Positions 24,995-37,195 are shown, counted from the first letter of the stretch. The stretch is 64,000 nucleotides of DNA from Arctopsyche grandis (GCF_051622035.1 NC_135358.1:15190001-15254000), one strand, 5' to 3'. The notes: generated from the letters alone by a model not told the origin. Numbers and translations are program-made.

Positions 24995-25657
24995 ATATTG
25001 AAAACTTACGATGAGAGAATCGTACATTTCGGAATGGATTTTTGTCCAGTCGAAAAATAATTTCTGATCTTGCACTGCCATATGAAGTTTTCAACTCTCA
25101 CATCGACACTGCTTTAGAAGAAATAAACTACGGTAACTTTTTTCTTTCAATATTTCATAATGTTTATTTATGATCACATACATGAAACTTAAGTCTATAC
25201 ATTTAGCGTAACGGATTTGCAGAATATTAGGCCTTCTCAATTTTACATAAAAATGAAATGAGAGAAATAAAAATATAAAAACACTGTTTTAGATATGCAT
25301 ACATACATACATACACTGAGTATTGGCGAGTAACTCTTGGTTACTTATTCACTATTCATATATGTACGTACATACATTATTAAGTAAAAAAAATATCGCA
25401 ATTTAAGTGCAAAATCGGAGTCGGAATCGCTCAAATTCTAAACGACTCATATCATTTTATTCCGACAGACTCGATCGACTTTAATTATATGTATGTATTT
25501 TAAATATTTATAAACATCCATCATACAGTTTCCAATTATTTTGCTTAATTTTTCAACCGTAAATTAAAAAAAATTATAGTCGTATTTCTGCATGTTATTG
25601 TCGTTCATTTTGACAGGTGTTATTTTGTCGTGTGGCCAGAATTTGCGAGTGAACGTC

Positions 25658-26602
25658 ATGACTTCGATGCCGATTGTATCGTTGATTCGCAGAGAAACTT
25701 TTAGTGCGAGCCATCGACTCTCTAGGTTTTATTTTTGCATTGTTTATCATTTCTTTTATTGTAATTTTATAAAGTCTGATAAATGCGATCGTGATTGAAG
25801 CTTTTCTACTAATGCAAATATATTTCAGAAAAAAATGTGTCTAAAAAACAAGTGCTGTGTAGAGTTTATTCTTATACTCTATTTAATTTTATTTTAATAA
25901 TATGTGCTAATTTTATTGTCACACACTGTTATAAATGTTTTGTGCTTATATTTCACTAACTTTCTTTTTATTTCCGTTATTAACTTTTGTTTATAATTTT
26001 AAATAATCTGCAGTCCACATTTAACTGATAAGGAAAATGAAGAAACTTACGGCAAATGTTATAATCCAAATGGTCATGGTCATAATTATGTTGGTGTGTA
26101 TAATATTTATTTTATTTACTAACCTTCTAAATGAACTTTTGATTTTAACAAATATTTTATACTTATAATATGAATTTCCAGTGCTAGTTACAATTCGTGG
26201 AGTGGTTGATCCTAAAACAGGCATGGTGATGAATATTCATGAACTGAAAAAGTATATGCATTCGGCCATAACTCTACCATTGGATCATAAAAATTTGGAT
26301 AAAGATGTGCCATATTTCAAAAATGTTGTAAGTGAACATTGAAATTTTATTTTATTTTATTGTTTATATTTTAAGTTGTATATTTGCTTCGTTAGGTGTC
26401 GACGACTGAAAATTTAGCAATTTTTATTTGGGATCGCTTGCAATCTGAAATGAGTAAACCAGAACTACTTCATGAGGTGAAAATTCTAGAGACTGAAAAG
26501 AATCACGTCGTTTATAGGGGCGAAACGACAACCAATAATTTTCGTTGCAGTAGGAAACTGACTCAGAACATGGGAAATAATATTTCGTCCGATTCTGATT
26601 GA
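25658..26602 (+). CDS. Ptps: 6-pyruvoyl-tetrahydropterin synthase
   Basis: Converts 7,8-dihydroneopterin triphosphate to 6-pyruvoyl-tetrahydropterin, the second step of tetrahydrobiopterin and insect eye-pteridine synthesis (fly gene purple). Four exons at 25658-25725, 26014-26093, 26182-26327 and 26396-26602 join in perfect phase to give 166 residues, the family's usual length. Zinc ligands are visible as His19 (SASHRL) and His44/His46 (NGHGHNY). The catalytic Cys is Cys38 in YGKC, and LDHKNLD supplies Asp84-His85. The C terminus NNISSDSD matches fly PTPS. I chose the ATG of MTSMPIVSL because the family starts there; an upstream in-frame ATG at about 25592 would add 22 non-conserved residues. 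An AATAAA lies at 26764. All introns are short. Confidence 0.97.
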
Positions 26603-27933
26603 AGACATTCCCACATTGAGATTATTTTATACATTTTATCTTTGAATTATCTACCCATTCTGTATTTTAGTCTTATTTTGTACCCTTTTCTATGTATTTA
26701 ATATTGACATAAGTTTGTAGAATTTTGTAATTACAATCAGTATCCTTTACTACTTATGCATTTAATAAAAATGGCTTTTGAGCACATGTGATATATTTGA
26801 TCGATGTATTTGTATTATTTTGCATTTATTGTGTATTAATCGTAGAATAATCGATTTCTTTGTTTATTTCAAAATAGCTTCATCCATGATATATCAAATT
26901 GACTTAAAAATAAAAATTCATATTTCTTTTTTTTTCAGTTTATTTAAATCTTAAGACATTACGTCTATACATATGGATTTTCAAAAAATGTATTTTTTTA
27001 AACTACAAATGAATGCAAATTCTTTAACTATTTTTATGTGAAAGTATTTTAAATAAAAATGTAAAAGTAATTTATTAGGTTCTTTTTTCTTTTTGAGAAT
27101 AAATAGTGAATATGTACAACAATACAAGTACCTTCAAAATATTTTAATTATGAGTAAAGGTCTGTTCATACCTATCCAGCATGACCCGTATCATGCAGGT
27201 GTCCTGCAAGTGCGGATAGTATTCTTTGGTACATTATATGGACGTATTCATACTCCATTCGCGCATTTACGCATTCATGCGCGTCCATATAGAATGTACT
27301 GAAGAATACTGTCCGTACTTGCAGGATTCGGGTCGTGCTGGATAGGTATGAACAGACCTTAAACAGATTTCATATTTCACTGCTTTATAAAACTTTTTGA
27401 ATACGTACTTTGTTATCTATGCAATGAGAATAACCTTCTAAACATAGTCAAGCAATATTGGCATATTATTTTCCGCAATAATATGTAATTAAATTTCACG
27501 TTTTTCAAAATTTACTTAAGGGTACGGAAATTTTGGATTTTTCACGAAGGAGCACTACGTCTCTGGATTTCACGAGAGGGAGCAGCATTTTGAGTCCTGT
27601 TACTAATAATTGATATTGTAATTGTTGTCAATTCTAATCTAAGTGATTAACAGCTGCCATGCGATCAATTACTAGTGTTTCTTCTTTTTAAAAGTGCACG
27701 TTTAAATATTGAAAACCGTCTAAAACCTTATCAAACAATATCTTTACGGGCAAAATGAAAACGAAAGGGCAACAAGCATGGCCGTGGAATGTGGTGTTAT
27801 TGGTATATTGTGTAGTAGAAAGTGAATGTCAGCTGTCAGTGTGTGCGCGGCCACAGTTGGATAAGACGGGCGTCGGGGCTCCGGTGTCGAGGGGCTACGC
27901 GGGGGCCCACGAAGGGCGCACCACCCATTTGCC
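26603..27933. other. PTPS 3' flank, MITE and SNX17 leader
   Basis: AT-rich DNA with the PTPS polyadenylation signal near 26764 and the foldback element at 27158-27359. From about 27750 the composition becomes GC-rich, marking the SNX17 promoter and leader. An ATG at 27755 in a good context (GCAAAATGA) opens a frame that overlaps the SNX17 start in another frame. Confidence 0.6.
27158..27359. mobile_element. PIF/Harbinger-like MITE with TAA target duplication
   Basis: A 202-bp non-coding foldback element. The end AGGTCTGTTCATACCTATCC, extended by AGCA, is perfectly inverted at the other end, and pairing resumes through GACCCG. It is flanked by TAA on both sides (27155-27157 and 27360-27362), the 3-bp duplication typical of PIF/Harbinger elements. 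A decayed relative lies at 9170-9300. Confidence 0.85.
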
Positions 27934-30900
27934 ATGCATTTCTCTTTACCGGACGCGAGACATCTCGCTGCAGACGACAAAGCGCCAGCATATGTGGTAA
28001 CCAAGTTGACTACACCTGTTTATAAATTAACCACAACTTCCCCATACATTACCCCACTGAACACAAACCGCGTTTCTCGACTATTCATATTATGTTTTTG
28101 GCTCGTTATCTGTATAAAAATAGTATTGTAGGTGCTAAATTTTCGCCAATTCGATTTACTATCTAGATGAATTTTTTTCACTGCAAACCTCTTATAAACC
28201 TTTTTCATAATATTCAAACACTATTTCAAGTGCTTAACTTTCACTATATTATAAGAATTTTATAATTGTTTACCGACTGCTGTATGTTTAATTTTTTTTT
28301 TATTGATTTTAATACTTATATCAGCTTAATTCTGGAGTTTTCTTGGAAATTTCAATCCTCTTTCCAGTTAATTCTATTACAAAAAATAAAGAAAGAGATA
28401 ACTAGAAAGAGAATAACTAGAAAGAGGATGTAGTGTAACAGTATGGAAGGTTAAAGTATTAAGTCTAGGTAAATTCAAGTGTATCAAAATTTCAACATAG
28501 GAATACAATATTAATATAGGTATTTTAAACCATTAAATACAGCTAATACGATTTTAAACCAAATTGTATCAAATTAAAATTCATATGAGAATTTGCGATG
28601 TTTTAAAAATTCATGATTATGGCCTGGTTTCTAAACAATTTCAAATATTTGTATAACTCATCCTTGTAATACATATACATATGTGAAATATATTTCAACA
28701 ACTCCAAATATACATTATTTTTTCACACTGTCGAGAATAAATTTTCCCGGGTATAAATTTTCTATGAGCGCTTATTTAAAAATGTTGTTTTTATACTCTT
28801 GGTATGCATAGGTCGCTGGAAATGTTGATATTTTATGGTTATCTTATCAGCACTCCCGTTGCATGTGCATTTTTAGCGTGTGGAATTGCACGAACACGAC
28901 TAACAATAAACAGACGCTCGGAACCAATTGAATTACGAGTTCGTTGTATAGGTGCTGTGTGCCACACCAAATTGATATACAATGGTGTACTAAAATACAT
29001 GTATATTTTTATCGTTCATTTCGAATAATGTTTGATAATGGTGTTATTCAGATAGTAGATTTATCAATTACTGACTCGAGTCATTAATGTAGTATATTTT
29101 TGTATGTTTGTTTTCAACACAATTTTGTACTCTTGCACTTATCACTAGGAATTGGTTGATAATTCTGTATTATTTTGCTGTTTTATTAATATGTATTTGC
29201 GCACAGCTAATTGAATAATCTCACCTTGAGAACGATCGTCGTGTTTTGTAATTAATAAAATTGAGCACGTTTTATTCTTATTTTAACTCACTATGGACCG
29301 TAAACACATACGCTGTGTTTTTAAAGAAATTCCATTCAAAGGCCGTCAACACAAAGTGTGTGTTCTTAAATCCTCCAAACTTCATTAAAAAAAAGTATTA
29401 TTTAAAAGATTTAGTTTAAAACTTCCATTCATAATTAAAAATATATTCATACTAGCTGTATTAACCGGCTTCGCTCGGTATTTGTAATATAAACCGCTTA
29501 AACATGACTTATCTAATAGTAAACATTTTATTCAATTTATTTGAATAGTTTTATTTTATATAAATTTATTTGAATAGTTTTATTTTATATAAATTTATTT
29601 GAATACTCATTTGTTTTTTTTTATTAAATTGACTCTCACGAACAAACAAAAATTTATACTCTTTCGAAATTATATGTATACCAGAATCCGAAGAGAAATC
29701 GGGTAGGGCTTCGCTCTCTAGGAGGGTTCGCCCCCAAGGACTTCGAATCCTTTGAATCGAAAAAAATCGAATCGGCACCTATGAATCGAAAAAAAATAAA
29801 GTAAAAATCGAACGTGTTGTTCCCACCCAACCAACCAATGTTACATACAAAGTCTCTTTCGAAATTATATATTAGATACACTAGTATTGTACCCGATGAA
29901 ATATCATCGCATGGGTGTTGGCATATTAAGGTATTAAATAAAAAAAAAAAAAAAAGAAATGTGTCGGTCCTGTGTTCGATCCGCATGTGGTCGATTTTTT
30001 CCAAATACCTTTTAAATATATTTAATTTAATATTTATATTTAATTGTTTAATATGAAAGAAAAATGGTAAAAACTGCCTACTTACCTACATATGAACAAT
30101 ATAAAACACAAATAGAAAAAAAAAAATATATATATATATATATAAATTAATTAAATAAATAAATTTTCAATAAATGGCGCTAAATGCTCAGAGACTTAGC
30201 GCCGTCTATTATCCTAGAGGAAGCATTGGTAGTGAACAGTATATATAGAAGTTTTTTTCTTTCGTAATTATATTCGTACATTTTATTGGCAGTGGTTTGG
30301 CTGTGACGTACATGTATGTCGAATCGAAACGACTATTATTGTACGGAGAGTGTTATCTCAGATACACACACAGAATAGCGATATTATATTTCTATGGTAT
30401 AACTTTTTTTCCAAGGAATTTATCGATAATATTCAGAAATGATTTCAAATCCACAGATATCGACATTGACTAGTTTTTTCTCGTGTTGCATACTTTTTAA
30501 ATTGAATTATTTTATTAAAATGAATAATGTAATAAGAAAGATATAGTTTACTAGTGGTTTTACCCGGCTTCGCTCGGTATTTGTAATATAAAACGCTTAA
30601 ACATGGCGAAACAATCTATTAGTAAACATTTATGTATTTGAATCGATGTCGATATAGTCATCATAGAAACTTTGATGTATTTTCGATGTTCCCAACCAAC
30701 CTTACATACATACAAAATCTCTTTCGACATTATATATTAGATTACGTAAAAATGTATATAAATTTCATACAAAATTGAATACAGCGATCACCACATATTG
30801 AGAAATAGTGATATGAACATTTATAAGATCAAAGGCAATTTTCAATTTAATTCATTGAAAGGTTTAGCATTTATGTTCAATTTATAAAATCTATTATTTT

Positions 30901-33195
30901 TGCCGTTACTTGCGAAAAATATGCAGACTCTCATAGAGAGTTTTCGGAATATTCGGGCGGTCCATAATGAGTCAATATATGTACATATATCATATAAATT
31001 TGATATTAATATTTGTAATCTTACATAATTTTAAATGTTTTTATTTTACCACATTGTGGTCAGATTGCTGTGTACAGCAATTTAACTGAAAAAATGGTGA
31101 TGTTTTTACCATTTAAATGTTGTGGTATCTATTAACTAGGATGTGCTTATTCTATATGTGTATGTATGTAGTTTTATCTATATCTGTATGTTGTTTTGTT
31201 TTAGGGCTATAATATTCATATAAACGGAAATTTTCATTGTACAGTGAGATACCGACAATTACATAGTCTTCATGCTCAACTTCATCAACAATATCCCACA
31301 CTTAAACTTCCACATTTTCCTCCAAAAAAAATTTTACCCTTGACAAATACGAAAGTCGAAGAGCGGCGACTTTTACTGGAAAGATATTTACAACTTGGTA
31401 ATTTCATTAATTTTAGCTCATACATTTGTACATATGTAGATAGGTTTCGTATTTATTAGTCATGAAAACTAACAAATTGCTTTTGTTTAGTTGGCCAAAA
31501 TTCAATACTGTCGAATTCTGATCTCTTGATTGGTTTCCTTGCATCTGCGCAGCAAGAAATTTTTCAAGAAAAACATGAAGGAGTACCAATGGACGTTCAT
31601 TTCATGACTGGTCTGAGGATACCGTTGATTGTGTCATCGGCGGATCGTTCTGATGTAGTATTAGAAAATGCTTGCTCGCACATACTATTACCGGCAGATT
31701 TGATAAAATATTTTTCATTATATATAGTTGAAATTGATGATGTAACGAATGAAATGGTTGTTTTAAAAAAACTTGAAGACTTTGAATCACCTTACATATC
31801 ATTGAAAATGTTCAAATCTAATCATAAAATTTGTATAAGGAAAAGGTACATAATTTTATACAGATTGGTCAATTATCGCTGATGTCATGAATATAATGTG
31901 TTTTATCGATTATTTGTGTAATGTTGTAGTTATTGGGACACGACATATGATATTGAATTGATGTGTGATCGAGTAGCATTAGAATTATTGTACGCACAAA
32001 CTGTTGCCGAAGTCTCAGCCGGATGGATAACGGCTACTCCTGCAATTTTGGACCATTTGCAAAAATGTCAATTGAACAATCAAAAAAAGGAAGTATGTTA
32101 TCAATGAAATTATTAGTGTTTGGTTGTCTATATTGAATTTATGAATACAAACATATTATCAATGTTACTTTTAGTATTTGGAACTAGCTCGTCTTCAAAG
32201 ACACTATGGCTATGTAATGGCTGGTCAAGGATTTGCTGAATGGGGCTCGGGAGGAGCTAGCAAAGGATATGCACAAATTTTACTCGGCCACTCTGGGCTT
32301 TTACTGTTGACGCAAGACCATCATGAGGCATATTTTAAAGTTATTCGAATGAGGTGTTGGCGTATTACAACTTTACACTCGGTAATTAATGACTCGTTGC
32401 ATACATACATATATTACTATAATGTATGTTTTATGTGTGTACATTTTTATAAAATTTCACGAATTGTGTTTTTACAGGAAGATGATGAGGATCGATCTCA
32501 AAATGGTCATGCTCAAAATGGTAGTGAGCATACTAATTCAAACGAGCCAAAGCTAGAATTATCTTTTGAGTATTTGATGAACAAAGATTCTTTGCAATGG
32601 GTGACCATTCATAGCGAACGAGCTATGTTTATGAGCGTATGCCTTCAGGTAATTTATTTATGTTTTTCAATAATTCTTATCCATACATTATTTATAGGTA
32701 CATTTGTATGTTTGTAGCTGTTTTGTTGTATCTATAACAGGAGTCGATTTATTTTGAATTTGTATAATGCTTTAACTTTTAGGCAGTTGTTGATGAACTT
32801 ATGTGTCAAAAGAATTATGGCGGGCTTCATGGAAATAGTGAACGAAGTACAGTGTATCGAGGAACATCTAAGAAAAACAGCCTTACCTATCTGAAGAGGG
32901 ATGGCTCCAGCCAAATAATCACTCCATCATCCTCTACTGATACGCTTAGTTCGGGGGTAAATATATTTCATAAGGAATAATTGGCTGTATGGAGTTAAAT
33001 GAAACGATGGAATTTGTGCTATCTTTCTGTTTGCTATGATTTTAGAACGGTGATAATAGCAGACCTGTGACATCTCCGAAAGAAAAGTTTTCTATCAGGA
33101 AGCTTTCTGAAAAGTTTGCGAGTGTGTCTTTTCGATCGGGCAATGACTGTGTAGAAAATAATGCCTTTGAAGGAATTGGCGATGACGATCTCTGA
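27934..33195 (+). CDS. Snx17: Sorting nexin 17 (PX-FERM)
   Basis: Endosomal adaptor that binds PI3P through its PX domain and NPxY cargo tails (LDL receptor family, integrins) through its FERM-like module, and sends them to recycling. Eight exons at 27934-27996, 31205-31397, 31491-31845, 31930-32092, 32175-32381, 32478-32648, 32783-32956 and 33046-33195 close in phase to 491 residues (human protein 470). It starts MHFSLPD as in vertebrates. The PX core has VRYRQLHSLH and LPHFPPKK; the FERM part includes YFSLYIVE, LEDFESPYISL, YAQTVAEV, MRCWRITT and LSFEYLMNKDSLQWVTIHS. The C terminus AFEGIGDDDL is the conserved family tail. Intron 1 is 3.2 kb, the others are short. Intron 5 (32382-32477) is 96 nt with no in-frame stop. 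Confidence 0.97.
29451..29878. mobile_element. CCGGCTTCGCTCGG interspersed repeat, copy 1
   Basis: Begins ACTAGCTGTATTAACCGGCT and reads on through TCGCTCGGTATTTGTAATAT. It ends TTTCGAAATTATATATTAGA. The second copy, 1.1 kb away, shares both ends and the CGCTTAAACATG interior. A TTTCGAAATTATATGTATAC inside at about 29662 suggests this copy is itself composite. Class unknown. Confidence 0.6.
30550..30742. mobile_element. CCGGCTTCGCTCGG interspersed repeat, copy 2
   Basis: Begins ACTAGTGGTTTTACCCGGCT and ends TTTCGACATTATATATTAGA, in the same direction as copy 1. It is about 190 bp, non-coding and shorter than copy 1. Confidence 0.6.
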
Positions 33196-35147
33196 TTCAT
33201 CTGTCGCTGTTTTCAACTACCACATTTTATATATTATAAATCGTCAATTATTTTTATAATTTTACAATATATACTTATAGAATATGTATATCATTATATT
33301 GAAATCTTTAATAATGCATAAATGTTTTTAACATATTTTTATTGAGCTCTATATATGTATAATCTCTACATTTAACCATTTTTTTTTACATTAAAATTTT
33401 GTAAATCTATTGCCATAAAAAATTAAGTAAAAATTATTTGTCATAGAATTTGAGTGCAATTCAGTAATGTGTAAATAGTGTATAAATCTGTATATTTTAT
33501 TTTTGTTATATCTATTATGTGTATATGTAAATTTATCAAAAGATTAAAAGTTTACCAGGGTTATTGAACAGCTATGTATATTTTAAAGACTTTTTGTTTC
33601 TAGCTGAATCAAAGCACATTTTTGACTATGCACATTTTAAAGTAATTAACGAGTCCCACTCATCTATGTATAATGCAAATCAATGCGAATGTTTTCGTTA
33701 CAATAATTACATGTTAAATTGACTTTTATTGTTTTATATAATAGTAACGATCTTCTCAAACTCACTAGTTTTAATTGGCATCAGTCATTTGTAAATTTTG
33801 GGATGAATCTTAAGACTAGATAATTGTGTATTTAAGTTCTAAAATATTTCTTTACCAAAGATTTCGATTTTGAATCTCTAAAAATTTTTGTTAAACAAAG
33901 ACCTAGAGGTTTTTAAAATTTATCAGTTTCAATTTGCTTCTTTTTACTAACGTCTTCTTAGTTATTTTTATTATTTAACTATCAGATCTATCTTTGATCA
34001 TTTAATTAATTTTAAATCAGTAAATTACTGAAAATGAAATATACTGTGTTTTTGATACTAATCGTTGGCTTATGCTCAAATGGTGTAAGCCATCTTAAAT
34101 GCGTATTCGTTTTGGGTGAAATATTTAAATTTCGTTGAAGGTGTATTATTTTATATTAAATTAATGTTTTATTATAATTTAAACGTTGATAGTTCATTTG
34201 TGTAATTTAACATAAATATCTGTTATATTATATTATATTTAATGCATTTTTACCATCACCATTTTTCTAGAGCATTTACTAAGTACATTTATACTTAAAC
34301 TGATTTTCTTTTAAGGTCTATCTGTCATTCCATCTTCTACATTTATTACTAATGAATAGACATATGAATATGGTACCTGAGCAATGTTATTGTTCGCAAA
34401 TAATTTTTATTTTATGTTGGGAAAAATTGTTTCACAGTTCCTAGTGTGTCAGTATAAAGAACCCCTCACATAGGAAATACCATTATATGAAATATCAAAT
34501 TGTTTTGACTAATTTGAAATTTATCATTTATATATTTTACAATATTACATCCGGAATTCTCAATATGTATGATGAAATATGACTGATTTGTTTTTATCAT
34601 TGTAATAAAAACGAGGTTGAATTTTTTTCACGATCACAAAACTTCATCTATCCATACTTCGTATATACACGTGGATGAAGTAAAAATCATTCCATATCAT
34701 ATATATACATATATAATTACAGTCGTAAATATGCCATCAACAATACAAATGAAATATTTTCTTTAAAACTGCTGATTTTTTATAAATTGTTAAGCATCTA
34801 TTGTTATTATATATACTCACTTATAATTTTTTTATAGCAATTCTCATTTAGTTTATAAACCCATCCAGATTATTCAGATGAATAAATATTATTTTAAAAA
34901 ATATATAATTAATTGAATTTATTTAATGCATTTTTCAAATTTGTATAAATCTCTAATGCACTTGGTATGTGGAAATACATATTTAATCTTAAGTCGAATA
35001 TTTAAAAATATAAAGTAAAAAGACAGTTCTGCTCTTCCTTAAATAATTTATTTAACACTATACAAGAAATAATGAATAATAAGACATCTAACTTTTAAAT
35101 GATAAATGTAACATATTATATTCTGTTAATTAGCTCATGCATTTCAA
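33196..35147. other. Convergent 3' region between SNX17 and UQCRB
   Basis: AT-rich sequence holding the 3' ends of two genes transcribed toward each other. At 34629-34688 is a short tail, with the hairpin arms ACTTCATC and GATGAAGT, that recurs at 45632-45683. No gene is supported. Confidence 0.6.
34629..34688 (+). repeat. Dispersed tail with GATCACAAAACTTCAT, copy 1
   Basis: ATCACAAAACTTCAT is followed by a short loop and GATGAAGTAAAAAT, forming a small terminal hairpin. The same arrangement occurs at 45632-45683. It looks like the 3' end of an interspersed element of unknown class. Confidence 0.5.
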
Positions 35148-35765
35148 TTAATGTAAGCTGATCCATTTCTCTTTCTCTTCACGTTCTTTTTTGACTTCTT
35201 CGACGATCGGCGAGAGATAACGGTTCGCCCTATCCTGTTCGAAAGTGATCCATTCTTCCTTTGGCAATACAATTTTTTGCATTGACAGTTGAGCTGCCCT
35301 GATCATCCTGAAATTGCGTTCATCGATGATTTTATTGGGCAGCCTATTGACGGCTTCTATCACATCTGGAGTCTCGTACAAGAGGTCGTCAAAGAATAGT
35401 CCTGGATAATAAACGATGAATGTAATAAAGTCAAAACTTCATGCATTCAGAGTAGATGAATAAATACTAACCGTACTGATTGAATCCTGACTTATTAAAC
35501 GCCCAACGTCTTAGCGCAGCTGTAAAATTTATATAGGTTATGTAGTCGGTGGCGATATATCAAATTTATTACTAGGATGTGACAATATTTGGGGGAATTC
35601 ATAGCTTAAAATAATGGAAAAAAAATGGAAATCGGGGATTTGTGAAGTGTTAATGTCAGATTACATAACTAGAAAAAGGGTAGTGAGGGGAGGGGCTGAC
35701 GAGGTTACGTGAGATGTTGAAATTTTCTTACGCATGAAGCCAGTAGCCTTCACAAGCTTTGCCAT
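35148..35765 (-). CDS. UQCRB: Cytochrome b-c1 complex subunit 7 (UQCRB/QCR7)
   Basis: Small matrix-facing subunit of respiratory complex III, next to cytochrome b, needed for assembly and stability rather than catalysis. Three exons at 35765-35732, 35519-35472 and 35401-35148 join in phase to 111 residues, the family length. Family motifs are GFNQYGLFFDDLLYETPDV, RLPNKIIDERNFRMIRAAQL, LPKEEWITFEQD and the charged tail EVKKEREEKEKW. No cleavable presequence is expected; the N terminus MAKLVKATGFM is short and basic. The start is the only ATG fitting the exon. Introns are 212 and 70 nt. SNX17 points toward it from the other side. Confidence 0.95.
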
Positions 35766-36078
35766 CTTTACAGCTGTAAATCCTCACCAGTCCAACCAGG
35801 AAAAACGCACTACAACCGCACTACCAACGGAGTAATGGCACTGACAGCCTGACCTGGTCAACGTGCCTAAATCGATATAATCACAGCCATACTGTCAACC
35901 CTGTTTCCAATGTTTAAAATCGATTACATAGGTATTTACATGCCTAATAATCAAGGCTATAATGTCATTGAAAAAATACAACTCCGGTTTTGACATTTTT
36001 TCACAATCCGACTACGACAGAATTTTTTTTTAAATTCCAGTCGGGTTTTTTTCCTATTTTTGATTCTATATATAATAT
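35766..36078. other. UQCRB upstream region
   Basis: Leader and likely promoter of the minus-strand UQCRB gene. The first 100 bp are moderately GC-rich, then AT-rich. No TATA box is recognised and no gene is seen. Confidence 0.5.
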
Positions 36079-36316
36079 ATGATGTGAAACTTGGACACTG
36101 AACACCAAGATGCTACATAAAATCCAATGCACTCAAAGAAGTATGGAGCGCTGTATGCTTGGCATAACGAGGAAAGACAGAAAGCGGAACACGTGGGTGA
36201 GAAGTATGACAAGAGTAGTGGACATAGTGGATAGAGTGAAGAGATTGAAATGGCAATGGGCGGGTCACGTAGCTAGGAGGATGGACGAAAGGTGGACAAA
36301 AGAAGTGCTTGAATGC
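36079..36316 (+). mobile_element. LINE fragment, C-terminal end of an RTE-like reverse transcriptase
   Basis: Encodes CETWTLNTKMLHKIQ, then TQRSMERCMLGITRKDR, VKRLKWQWAGHVARR and DERWTKEVLE. These are hallmark C-terminal motifs of endonuclease/reverse-transcriptase polyproteins common in insects. Only about 80 codons remain and the 5' side is cut off. A one-base loss before CETW shifts the expected upstream frame. The exact clade (RTE or a relative) is inferred from memory of the motif set. Confidence 0.8.
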
Positions 36317-36360
36317 ACCAACCAACATCAGCGCTCTTCCGAGGCTGATGTCGGTTGGTG
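36316..36360. repeat. 17-bp hairpin just after the LINE fragment
   Basis: CACCAACCAACATCAGC at 36316-36332 and its inverted copy at 36344-36360 (one mismatch) enclose an 11-nt loop, GCTCTTCCGAG. GC-rich sequence follows on the right. Confidence 0.75.
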
Positions 36361-36498
36361 GGGCGGCGGGGGCGGCAGGGGCATCGATGTGGTTGATGAT
36401 ACTCCGAGCTGGACTGTGAGTCGTTGTGGCTCGTGGAGGTGTTGTAGCTCTAACGCCCGTCTCGGCGTGACGACGCTCGTGGGGACGGACGGGGCCTT

Positions 36499-36518
36499 GA
36501 TGATGATGATGATGATGG
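36499..36518. repeat. (GAT)n microsatellite
   Basis: About seven GAT units within GC-rich repeat debris. Confidence 0.85.
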
Positions 36519-36669
36519 TGCTGAGGTGGTGTATGTCTTGTGGTGCTGGATGACCGTTCTATGTGTAGTGGATCGCGCATGACTCCACATCCAGCTGTCA
36601 AGATCGTCGTCTCATTCGCTCCCCCATTTTTTTAAAGCACCTATGGGAACTAGTCTTATTGTGAAGGTC

Positions 36670-36719
36670 TTCTTCACCACCAGTCCGCCATGTATTTCTT
36701 CTTCACCACCAGTCCGCCA
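36670..36719. repeat. Tandem pair of a 21-bp unit
   Basis: TTCTTCACCACCAGTCCGCC occurs twice (36670 and 36699) with a period of 29 bp. Confidence 0.8.
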
Positions 36720-36801
36720 ATATTCTCGAAGGTTTCGATGACGATGACGACGACGAGATTCCTACACACCTGTCATCGACGTTGTGGCTGGGCTCCAGTC
36801 G

Positions 36802-36829
36802 ATAGGTAGGTAGGTAGGTAGGTAGGTAG
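36802..36829. repeat. (TAGG)n microsatellite
   Basis: Six to seven TAGG units inside the fossil LTR-element region. Confidence 0.9.
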
Positions 36830-36869
36830 CCGTGTCTGCTCGTTTATTGTCACCCGCGGGCCGCGACGC

Positions 36870-37195
36870 GTGTTGATGGCGATGGGGGCGCGGCGGGTAG
36901 CTTCCCCGCCTGGCTCGGCGAGGCAGGGATGAGCGGCATGTTGAAATTGATCGAGGCTGCGTGGCTCGATGTCGGGGGTCACCAGTATGGAGGATGAACG
37001 AATGAGACGACTGGCATGTTAATGCACGTGTTTATTATATGACAGCTGAAGACAGAGTGAGTAGCGGCTCTCCGAACCCAGCCGGGTTGGTCCCCACTCG
37101 CAGGAAGGCAACCAAACTCGACCATGTCGTATAAGCGAGCCGCCACAACATATACAATAAGCTCATATAAATAATCAACTACTCCCACTTCGATT
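36870..37195 (-). mobile_element. Fossil LTR retroelement end (LTR plus leader)
   Basis: Read on the minus strand, an LTR-like segment of about 180 bp contains AATAAACACGTGCATTAACA. It is followed by a leader with CATACTGGTGACCCCCGACA, a layout known from the start of Ty3/gypsy-like insect elements. It is broken and only one end survives. A related LTR piece lies at 45905-45990. Family assignment is tentative, age probably old. Confidence 0.5.

Larger units (their letters stand above)
27997..31204 (+). other. SNX17 intron 1
   Basis: AT-rich intron. It contains two copies of the CCGGCTTCGCTCGG repeat (29451-29878 and 30550-30742), a tandem repeat at 29537-29605 (unit TTATTTGAATAGTTTTATTT plus ATATAAATT) and a short (TA)n at about 30126-30145. 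No internal gene is supported. Confidence 0.65.

Noticed and set aside
36113-36601. 162-codon minus-strand frame with a His run
   Set aside because: Antisense to the LINE fragment and a (GAT)n repeat; the His run is just the translated microsatellite.
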